A stretch of 64,000 nt of DNA from Herpetosiphon aurantiacus DSM 785 (GTDB lineage: Bacteria; Chloroflexota; Chloroflexia; Chloroflexales; Herpetosiphonaceae): contig CP000875.1 in the NCBI GenBank assembly GCA_000018565.1, positions 3,363,199-3,427,198 on the forward strand. The letters are read 5' to 3'. The notes under the pieces were generated by a model. That model was given only the letters and a program-made list of their open reading frames with translations. It ran no database searches and had not been told where the DNA came from. The position numbers were made by a program, and so were the translations under genes. Positions 8,493-14,725 of the stretch are shown one piece after another; the first letter of the stretch is position 1, and the number at the start of each line of letters is the position of its first letter.

Positions 8493-10454
8493 GTGACCTA
8501 CTTCGACTCTTTGTTAATTGCCAATCGGGGCGAAATTGCGGTGCGGGTAATTCGGGCTTGTCGCTCATTGGGCATCGAAGCAATCGCGGTTTATTCCGAT
8601 GCCGACGCACGCGCCTTGCATGTGCGCGAGGCTGATCGCGCGATTCGCATCGGCCCAGCTGCTGCCGCTCAATCGTATTTGAATATCGAAGCAGTGCTAG
8701 CCGCTGCCCAACAAACTGGAGCACAGGCGATTCACCCAGGCTATGGCTTTCTCTCAGAAAATGCCAATTTTGCCCGTGCCTGCCAATCAGCAGGCATTGC
8801 CTTCATTGGCCCGCCCGCCGAAGCAATCGAGGCCATGGGTTCGAAAAGCGCCGCCAAACGCCTCGCCGAATCGGTGGGCGTGCCAACCGTGCCAGGCTAC
8901 AACGGCGATGATCAAAGCGAACAACGCTTGTTGGCCGAAGCCGAGCGAATTGGCTTTCCATTGCTGATCAAGGCTTCAGCTGGTGGCGGCGGCAAAGGCA
9001 TGCGCAGCGTGCATCGGCTTGCTGAATTTTCAGCGGCCTTGGCAGCAGCGCAGCGCGAAGCCCTTGCCGCATTTGGCGATCAGCATGTTTTGCTCGAAAA
9101 GCTGATTGAACGCCCACGCCATATTGAGTTTCAAATCCTCGGCGATCAACATGGCACCATGCTGCATCTTGGCGAACGCGAGTGTTCAATTCAACGCCGC
9201 CACCAAAAAGTGCTTGAAGAATCGCCCTCAATTGCATTAACTCCAGCATTACGCGCTACGATGGGCGCGGCGGCGGTGCGTTTGGCGCAAGCCGTCAATT
9301 ATTACAATGCTGGCACTCAAGAGTTTATGCTCGATGCCAATGGCGAGTTTTATTTCCTCGAAATGAATACCCGTTTGCAAGTTGAGCACCCCGTGACCGA
9401 GTTGGTGACAGGCTTGGATTTGGTGCAATTGCAAATTGCGATCGCCGCTGGTCAGCGTTTGCCCTTTGCTCAAGCAGATATTCAGCAAACTGGCCATGCG
9501 ATTGAAGTGCGCTTGTATGCGGAAGATCCCGTGCAAATGTTGCCCTCAATCGGCCAACTCAGCAGCTACACGCCGCCCGAAGGCCCAGGCATTCGACTGG
9601 ATACTGGGGTCACAGTTGGCGATCATGTCACGATCAATTATGATCCGATGCTGGCCAAGTTGATCGTGTGGGGCGAGCAGCGTGAGCAAGCGATTGCCCG
9701 TTTGCGCTATGCCTTGCAGCATTTCGAGGTTGCTGGCGTTACCACTAACATCCCATTGTTGCAAGCGATTATCAACACGCCAGCCTACCAAGCCGGAGCC
9801 ACAACCACCGATTTTCTGCAAACCTATGCAATTAGCGAGCAATTGCAACATCGTCAGTTGCCACCTAATTTGGCTTTGGCAGCCAGAGCGTTGTTTGATT
9901 TAGAGCCTGATCCTGATGCAGCATTAGTTGGCGACCCTTGGAATGTGCCATGGCGGGCGGCCCACATGCCGCATCAACTACGCTATCAAAGCAACGATCA
10001 AACCGTGCCGATCAAGGCGCAGCCGCAAGCGCCTCAAGCATGGCTGGTAACGATCAACGACGAGCAACTTGAGATTGTGGTTTTGCGTCGCCATCTCAAT
10101 CGCATGGTTGTGCGGGTTGCCGATCGAATTTATCAATGCCAACTTGAGCAGGATAGCCTCGTTTGGCAAGGCGTTGGCTATCAGATTCAGCCTGCTGCCG
10201 CCCCCAGCCTTGACCAAAATAATGGTCACAAAGGCGATGCGAGCCTTGAAGCGCCCATGCCAGGCACAATTATCAAACTGCTAGTAGCCGAAGGCGAGCA
10301 TGTTAGTGCAGGCCAGCCATTGCTGATTATGGAAGCCATGAAGATGGAGCACACTGTGACCGCGCCCTACGCTGGCACTGTTGCCAAACTGCCCTACCGC
10401 CAAGGCCAACAAGTCAGCGGCGGGGTAGCGCTGGCCGAAATTACCGCTGAGTAA
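8493..10454 (+). CDS. Acetyl/propionyl-CoA carboxylase alpha chain (biotin carboxylase plus BCCP)
   Basis: Carboxylates a covalently held biotin using ATP and bicarbonate; a separate beta subunit, not in this window, would transfer CO2 to an acyl-CoA. Domains: biotin carboxylase N-domain (LIANRGEIAVRVIRA), ATP-grasp with Gly-rich loop KASAGGGGKGMRSV near residue 170, EMNTRLQVEHPVTE near 290, the biotin carboxylase C-domain to about 440, a linker, and a C-terminal biotinyl domain with EAMKMEHT (acceptor Lys near 617). The frame opens at GTG 8484, but GGAG at 8481-8484 lies 8 bases before GTG 8493, so 8493 is preferred. Fused alpha chains like this serve acyl-CoA assimilation and actinobacterial-type fatty acid synthesis. 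A TATAAT at 8397-8402 is a possible -10 box. Confidence 0.9.
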   Translation: MTYFDSLLIANRGEIAVRVIRACRSLGIEAIAVYSDADARALHVREADRAIRIGPAAAAQSYLNIEAVLAAAQQTGAQAIHPGYGFLSENANFARACQSAGIAFIGPPAEAIEAMGSKSAAKRLAESVGVPTVPGYNGDDQSEQRLLAEAERIGFPLLIKASAGGGGKGMRSVHRLAEFSAALAAAQREALAAFGDQHVLLEKLIERPRHIEFQILGDQHGTMLHLGERECSIQRRHQKVLEESPSIALTPALRATMGAAAVRLAQAVNYYNAGTQEFMLDANGEFYFLEMNTRLQVEHPVTELVTGLDLVQLQIAIAAGQRLPFAQADIQQTGHAIEVRLYAEDPVQMLPSIGQLSSYTPPEGPGIRLDTGVTVGDHVTINYDPMLAKLIVWGEQREQAIARLRYALQHFEVAGVTTNIPLLQAIINTPAYQAGATTTDFLQTYAISEQLQHRQLPPNLALAARALFDLEPDPDAALVGDPWNVPWRAAHMPHQLRYQSNDQTVPIKAQPQAPQAWLVTINDEQLEIVVLRRHLNRMVVRVADRIYQCQLEQDSLVWQGVGYQIQPAAAPSLDQNNGHKGDASLEAPMPGTIIKLLVAEGEHVSAGQPLLIMEAMKMEHTVTAPYAGTVAKLPYRQGQQVSGGVALAEITAE

Positions 10455-10473
10455 CTATCGCCACAGTAACAGC

Positions 10474-10516
10474 AAGGGATTGATAAGCATTTAAGTTTAT
10501 CGATCCCTTATATTTT
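10474..10516 (+). terminator. Intrinsic terminator after the carboxylase
   Basis: A 13-bp stem with one wobble (AAGGGATTGATAA at 10474-10486 with 10497-10509) followed by a TTATATTTTT run. Confidence 0.8.
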
Positions 10517-10521
10517 TAAGC

Positions 10522-10549
10522 TTGATAATTGGTTTATCTCCGTTATACT
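10522..10549 (+). promoter_or_regulatory. Candidate promoter reading towards the AT-rich cassette
   Basis: TTGATA at 10522-10527, a 16-base gap and TATACT at 10544-10549. The first downstream start codon is at 10915, so any transcript would carry the whole 10.58-10.88 kb repeat as a leader. Confidence 0.5.
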
Positions 10550-10578
10550 GTAATTGCCTGATACCCATGAAGACAATC

Positions 10579-10875
10579 CCTCACCCCCAGCCCCTTTCCC
10601 ACAGCGTTGGGCGAGGGGTGTTGCAACCTTCATGCGACGATGATTCCCCCTCGCTCGCTCGGCGGGAGAAGGGCTAACTTACAAGGGTAGGTTGCAGCTA
10701 CGAACCACGGATAGGCTGGTTCATCGATGGATGGATGCCAGCTCTGATTGCCCGTGAGGGGGTGCAGGGGGATTAAAGCCCCCTGCGTCTCCCGCCTTGA
10801 GGCGGGACGGAAGGGTGGTGATTGACAATAATTGTTAAAACCTACCCTTGTAAGGAGGGGGCTAGGGGGTGAGGT
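10579..10875. repeat. Dispersed GC-rich palindromic repeat, copy 1 (with nested insertion)
   Basis: The ends are CCCTCACCCCC and its complement GGGGGTGAGG. The left arm (CCCCTTTCCC, GGGCGAGGGG, CCCCCTCGC and GGCGGGAGA) matches the other copies listed here. The right end is separated from it by a 177-bp nested element at 10678-10854. The whole fills most of the gap between the carboxylase and the AT-rich cassette. Confidence 0.85.
10678..10854. mobile_element. MITE-like element, copy 1 (177 bp)
   Basis: Terminal inverted repeats TTACAAGGGTAGGTT (10679-10693) and AACCTACCCTTGTAA (10839-10853) are perfect. It has no coding capacity. Internally it carries two hairpins (GCAGGGG/CCCCTGC and TCCCGCC/GGCGGGA). 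Bases 10755-10822 are identical to 54467-54534. The flanks GAAGGGCTA and GAGGGGGCTA look like a decayed 9-10 bp target duplication. Confidence 0.8.
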
Positions 10876-10914
10876 CACAAAACGCTACGCTCACTAAACC
10901 GTTGGAGGCTCCCC

Positions 10915-11502
10915 ATGAATCCCAACAATCCACAAATCTCGAATACTATTAATGGAAGCACTATTAATGGCGGCAACGTCGCAATCGGTAATAACGGAAA
11001 CATCAATCAAACTAATAATAACTATATTACCCACCAAAACAGCAATGAATATATTGAAGTCTTTGGAACGTTATCAATCTATCTAAAAAGTGATAAACAA
11101 TATCAAGATTTCGATCCTTATGTTCCGTTTAGTTGTATGGCTGAAATAACTGAAGATAGAACAACCAGAACCACAAATTACACATTATTTACTGATTATT
11201 TATATTTAGATAATTATCAAAGATCTTATACATCTGAATTTGATTATTATTATCAATTTCGCAATGATAACAATAAATATCTACGAAGAATTTTTAGAAA
11301 TATGATTGATGAATTAAAGAAAATAGGATTTTACTTTAAAGAAGAAGATGAAAAATTCATATTAGATACATCTATTGGAAATCCTTCATTATCAGCTTTA
11401 AAATCGTTTACAGGATCAGAACACAAGTGTTTCCTTCGTATCTATGATAATTTTATATCAATCGACAAAAAAAATACACAAGTATGTACAATGTATCAAT
11501 AA
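10915..11502 (+). CDS. AT-rich gene of unknown function with Asn/Gly-rich N-terminus
   Basis: I do not recognise a family. The 195 residues begin with about 45 Asn/Gly/Ile-rich residues in a short-period pattern (NTINGSTINGGNVAIGNNGN), likely a beta-helical or linker-like lead-in. A mixed alpha/beta body rich in Tyr, Phe, Asp, Asn and Lys follows. There is no signal peptide or membrane helix. Base and codon use (AAT, AAA, TAT, ATA) differ sharply from the flanking genes, which suggests recent transfer. A GGAGG at about 10901-10905 supports ATG 10915. It overlaps the next frame by 19 bases. Similar Asn/Gly lead-ins occur on some bacterial conflict-system proteins, but a link here is only a guess. 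Confidence 0.65.
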   Translation: MNPNNPQISNTINGSTINGGNVAIGNNGNINQTNNNYITHQNSNEYIEVFGTLSIYLKSDKQYQDFDPYVPFSCMAEITEDRTTRTTNYTLFTDYLYLDNYQRSYTSEFDYYYQFRNDNNKYLRRIFRNMIDELKKIGFYFKEEDEKFILDTSIGNPSLSALKSFTGSEHKCFLRIYDNFISIDKKNTQVCTMYQ

Positions 11503-11756
11503 ATACTGATAATATCAGTATAAATCAAAAAATCCTTAATGAATGGCTGGCTAGTAAGCCGCGACCTGATAAAGGTGACTTAATCGAAATACATTGGCTT
11601 TTATCTATATCTATAATCGTTATAACAATCTTTATCGCCTTTTCCCAATACGAAAAGCAAGCAATACCTATTATTATAGGTATGATTATTGTATTAAAAG
11701 TTTTAGGATTTATCATCGATTTAATTAATCATATCTATAAAACATCAAATGATTAG
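11484..11756 (+). CDS. AT-rich small two-helix membrane protein
   Basis: A 90-residue protein with a polar N-terminal 35 residues and two membrane helices at about 40-58 and 63-83 (LLSISIIVITIFIAF and PIIIGMIIVLKVLGFIIDL), separated by a short charged loop. It starts inside the last 19 bases of the preceding gene in another frame and shares its AT-rich composition, so the two probably form one cassette with coupled translation. A soluble protein paired with a small membrane protein is a layout seen in effector/pore pairs, but nothing in the sequence proves toxicity or defence. The start codon is uncertain. Confidence 0.6.
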   Translation: MYNVSINTDNISINQKILNEWLASKPRPDKGDLIEIHWLLSISIIVITIFIAFSQYEKQAIPIIIGMIIVLKVLGFIIDLINHIYKTSND

Positions 11757-11827
11757 ATCCTCTAGCCAAAGCCCCAACCAGCAGCTATACTAGCGCCAAG
11801 CGTCTGGATTGAACGGAGGTTGCAACG

Positions 11828-12628
11828 ATGGCCTTAACCTTTCAAACCGCCCCACGCATTTCGCAAGCAGAGTTTCGGCGCGTGCTCGAACGTGGCACAG
11901 AGCTTGGTCGCTCGCCCGTCGCCCCTTTTGCCGATGAGTGCTACCAAATTATTGTTGGCTATGGCTTAGATCCAGCAGTGGCACTCGGTTTTTTCGCCCA
12001 CGAATCGCAATTTGGCCTTGATGGTGTTTCAACCAAAAGCCTCAATTGGGGCAATGTTCGCACGCCTTACGATCCCAAACGAGCTGCCGGAACCGTGCAA
12101 AGTGCTAGCGGTCATGGCGAATTCGTCTGTTTTCGTTCGTGGCAGGATGGGTTGCGCGATTGGTGTGAGCGAATTCTCAATCGCTATATCAAAGAACGTG
12201 GCCTAACGACGGTCGATGCGGCGATTCCAGTCTATGCCCCTTCATCCGATGGCAACAACGAAAAAGCCTATATCCAGCATGTTGAGCGATTGGTAACTCG
12301 TTGGCAGGCGGAAGATCCGCAGCCTGTGGTAGTTTCAACAGGAGGTCCAAGCGTGGCTGAATTACAAGATGCCTTGATGGTCGCAGCGTTCGAGGCGGTT
12401 GGTGCAACCTATCATCCAGAGTGGGCTTTTCATCAATATGCAATGAACGAGGCCAAGGCTGGGCGGTTTCTTGGCTCGCCACTCGGCGAAAGCAAACGAA
12501 TCACGGTGGGCGGTCAACAATTTTCGGTGCAAGTCTTTGCGCTCGATACACTCTACACGCCGATTGGCAACCCTGAGAGCAGCACCAACTGGAGCGATAT
12601 TCGACGGCTCAGTGCTTTGCTCAAGTAA
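11828..12628 (+). CDS. Glucosaminidase-like (lysozyme-fold) peptidoglycan hydrolase
   Basis: A 266-residue protein. Residues 40-155 carry a glucosaminidase-type domain: FFAHESQFG gives the catalytic-Glu segment, and SLNWGNVRTPYD corresponds to the family's Asn-x-x-Gly-Asn/Ile turn. FRSWQDGLRDWCERIL and IPVYAPSSDGNNEKAYI fit the rest of the fold. No signal peptide is evident, so export is unclear. Residues 175-266 form a separate region (MVAAFEAVGATYHPEWAFHQ) that I cannot name. GGAGGT at 11815-11820 supports ATG 11828. Its stop lies one base from the stop of the convergent HAD gene. Confidence 0.75.
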   Translation: MALTFQTAPRISQAEFRRVLERGTELGRSPVAPFADECYQIIVGYGLDPAVALGFFAHESQFGLDGVSTKSLNWGNVRTPYDPKRAAGTVQSASGHGEFVCFRSWQDGLRDWCERILNRYIKERGLTTVDAAIPVYAPSSDGNNEKAYIQHVERLVTRWQAEDPQPVVVSTGGPSVAELQDALMVAAFEAVGATYHPEWAFHQYAMNEAKAGRFLGSPLGESKRITVGGQQFSVQVFALDTLYTPIGNPESSTNWSDIRRLSALLK

Positions 12629-12629
12629 G

Positions 12630-13337
12630 CTAGAAGTTCGCAATCAAATGCAGCGCAAAGGTCATGAGATCAGGCACAATCAAATCGGGGGTATGCTGCG
12701 AGGCTTCGGTGGTGGCTTGCGGTCGCTTGACCCAGGCCGCCCGTAAGCCTGCCAACTGCGCACCTTGCACATCGCGAAACAGATTATCGCCAATATACCA
12801 AGGATGGTTGGCCGGAGTTTCGACTTGAGCCAAGGCATGAGCAAACAAACGCGGGTCGGGCTTACGATAGGCATAATCCGAAGAAATAACGATTGGGTCG
12901 AAATATTCCAGAATTTCTAATTCAGCTAATTCAGCCAGTGCAATCACTCGCTGCGCATCAGAAACAATGCCCAAGCAATAGTGCTGGCGTAGAATGCGCA
13001 AGGCCTCTTTGGTATCGGGGAAAAGTCGTAGATGCTTAATGCTCAACACTCGTAATAATTGAGTGATACTCACCGCCTCAGCCGGATCAAGCCCAAATTC
13101 AGCGAGCAACTCAGCCCAAACCGCCTCAGTTTGCCATTCGGGGTAGGCTTCATGGGCTGGCAAATTGGCTTGCATCGCCGCAAAATAACGCTTATGTAAA
13201 CTATCAGCACTACAAGCCAAACCACGATACCGCAACCACTGCGCCAAGTGTTGCCACAACGCTGGCTGATGTTCGTCGGTATGCACATCAACCAGCGTGC
13301 CATAAATATCAAACAATACTAGCGGACGACCAGGCAT
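12630..13337 (-). CDS. HAD-superfamily phosphatase
   Basis: A 235-residue HAD hydrolase, probably a phosphatase of a small metabolite. Motif I is LFDIYGTLVDV (nucleophile Asp, with Tyr between the two acid positions in place of the usual x-Asp, so the general acid is displaced or missing). Motif II lies around GIVSDAQRV, motif III is the Lys in YRKPDPRLF, and motif IV is YIGDNLFRDVQGA. The cap region is helical. The substitution within DxDxT (DIYGT) is worth noting because the second Asp is normally the acid/base. The gene overlaps the preceding kinase gene by 19 bases, so the two are co-expressed and may act on the same substrate. Confidence 0.8.
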   Translation of the reverse strand: MPGRPLVLFDIYGTLVDVHTDEHQPALWQHLAQWLRYRGLACSADSLHKRYFAAMQANLPAHEAYPEWQTEAVWAELLAEFGLDPAEAVSITQLLRVLSIKHLRLFPDTKEALRILRQHYCLGIVSDAQRVIALAELAELEILEYFDPIVISSDYAYRKPDPRLFAHALAQVETPANHPWYIGDNLFRDVQGAQLAGLRAAWVKRPQATTEASQHTPDLIVPDLMTFALHLIANF

Positions 13338-14329
13338 GCCTGTGCCTCCGCGACCAACCGTTGACGATATTCCCAGCTAAACCATTCGTTGCGAGCGATC
13401 CGCAGCAAATAGCAGCCCATATAAAATTGGCCACGTTGGGTAAAGGCGGCAAATTCCTCTTGATCAAAATCGCTCAACAAGCTATAGCGATCATAAACCC
13501 GGCGGATTAACCACTCGGCAGCGGTTGGATCACCCGTAGCATTGAAGAAGGCATGCTTCAATTCAGCCACCATACAACCAATATCAATCGCTGGATCATC
13601 GTGGCGGGATCGCTCCCAATCGATTAATGCAAGTTCCTCCGGAGCAGTAAAGAGCATGTTGGCCGGAGTTGCATCGCCATGAATCATCGAACGCAGGCCT
13701 TGATGCAGCACACCGCTGGCATCCCAATGTACTTGGAGCATGCGTAAATTTGCCAAGGCTGCATGATTGAGCAATTCTTGTTCACGCAATTGGCGCAACA
13801 ATTTTTCCCAATATTCCCAAGCATTGGTCACATCAATTTTATCGGTGGTGGCAGTTCGACGGTGCAAGGTGGCCAACCAGCCAGTAATCGTATTGACATA
13901 GGCCATCAATGGGCCAAGATTGCGAGTCTGCAGGGTGGTTTCGAGAATTGAACCCCAACTTTGGCCTGGCAGCCACTCAGTGATCAACAGCAGGCGCTCA
14001 GGGTCGGTGGCCAGTGGGCGTGGCACCAAATAGGGGGCTTGGGCAAAACCCAGCGCATGCAATTGCGCCAGCGTCGTGGCTTCGCGGTTCAACAACGTGC
14101 GTGAGTAGGTGGGCAAAAATCGCCGGCCATCTAAGCCCGTTTTATGCTCAAACGACTTAATTACTACGTGTACTCCGCTATGGGCTTCATGCACCCGTTG
14201 CACGCTGGGAGTATTCATAATTGGTTCGACATTGAACGTTGGATGTAGCGTGAAAATCCCTAAACTTGGCAGGGCTTGATCACGTAGCGCAGGAAATGCG
14301 CGATGATCTGAGAGCAGCATGATCGTCAT
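13319..14329 (-). CDS. Aminoglycoside phosphotransferase-family kinase
   Basis: A 336-residue APH/choline-kinase-fold protein. The catalytic loop is MIHGDATPANMLF, and the metal-binding segment is LIDWERSRHDDPAIDIG. The N-lobe contains VVIKSFEHKTG and an E in the following helix (NREATTLAQLHALG). LLITEWLPGQSWG is the hinge. It phosphorylates a small-molecule hydroxyl; the substrate cannot be read from sequence, and this family is often metabolic rather than for antibiotic resistance. It overlaps the HAD phosphatase by 19 bases. A LacI-type palindrome sits about 185 bases upstream in a non-coding tract. The start could be downstream at one of two internal Met codons (residues 4 and 37). Confidence 0.8.
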   Translation of the reverse strand: MTIMLLSDHRAFPALRDQALPSLGIFTLHPTFNVEPIMNTPSVQRVHEAHSGVHVVIKSFEHKTGLDGRRFLPTYSRTLLNREATTLAQLHALGFAQAPYLVPRPLATDPERLLLITEWLPGQSWGSILETTLQTRNLGPLMAYVNTITGWLATLHRRTATTDKIDVTNAWEYWEKLLRQLREQELLNHAALANLRMLQVHWDASGVLHQGLRSMIHGDATPANMLFTAPEELALIDWERSRHDDPAIDIGCMVAELKHAFFNATGDPTAAEWLIRRVYDRYSLLSDFDQEEFAAFTQRGQFYMGCYLLRIARNEWFSWEYRQRLVAEAQACLVVR

Positions 14330-14514
14330 CGTTCGCCCGCTCCTTCCTTTATACGAGTTCCACCACCATCGGTTGGGCGGCTCACATTGCCGCTAGTGGG
14401 GAATGGCTAGAATGTGCAGAACCTAGCTAAATTCAAGTTTTGCAAATGTTCACCTATTCAGCAATGGTTGAATAGTCCTTGCTTCCTCACAGATAGTTAG
14501 GTCTTTTTAATTTG

Positions 14515-14528
14515 TGTAAACGTTTACA
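14515..14528. promoter_or_regulatory. LacI-family-like operator palindrome
   Basis: TGTAAACGTTTACA is a perfect palindrome with central CG, the form typical of LacI/GalR-family operators. It lies about 185 bases upstream of the kinase gene. No LacI-type regulator is in the window. Confidence 0.45.
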
Positions 14529-14602
14529 AATACTAACATAGCTAGCTAGCATTGTTAATCACAGTCAAGGGAGTAGAAATAGGTGATTCGTTATCCTATG
14601 TT

Positions 14603-14643
14603 GAGGTGATTAAAGATCCCCTGTAGGAGTTATTAATCACCTC
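14603..14643. ncRNA. Candidate structured RNA element
   Basis: A 10-bp perfect stem GAGGTGATTA/TAATCACCTC encloses a 21-base loop with a possible inner TCC/GGA stem. It lies 83 bases beyond the reverse transcriptase stop and lacks a clear U-run, so it is not an ordinary terminator. Confidence 0.35.
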
Positions 14644-14725
14644 ACTTGACGACAATTAACATTAACAAAAACTAACTATTAGATCACGATTGGGAGTTTA
14701 AATGTCATTTCTCTCGCGAGGCAGT

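Larger units (their letters stand above)
14330..14725. other. AT-rich non-coding tract behind the reverse transcriptase gene
   Basis: There is no open frame of note on either strand. It holds a perfect 14-bp palindrome at 14515-14528 and a 10-bp stem hairpin at 14603-14643, plus a second AGGTGATT half-copy at 14581-14588. The tract is far more AT-rich than the flanking genes. It could be a promoter/operator region for the kinase gene, a 3' UTR, or an RNA gene linked to the reverse transcriptase. Confidence 0.5.

Noticed and set aside
10630-10878. Open frame across the repeat on the minus strand
   Set aside because: It lies wholly in the palindromic repeat and nested element; the protein is low-complexity and the frame is not kept in the other copy.
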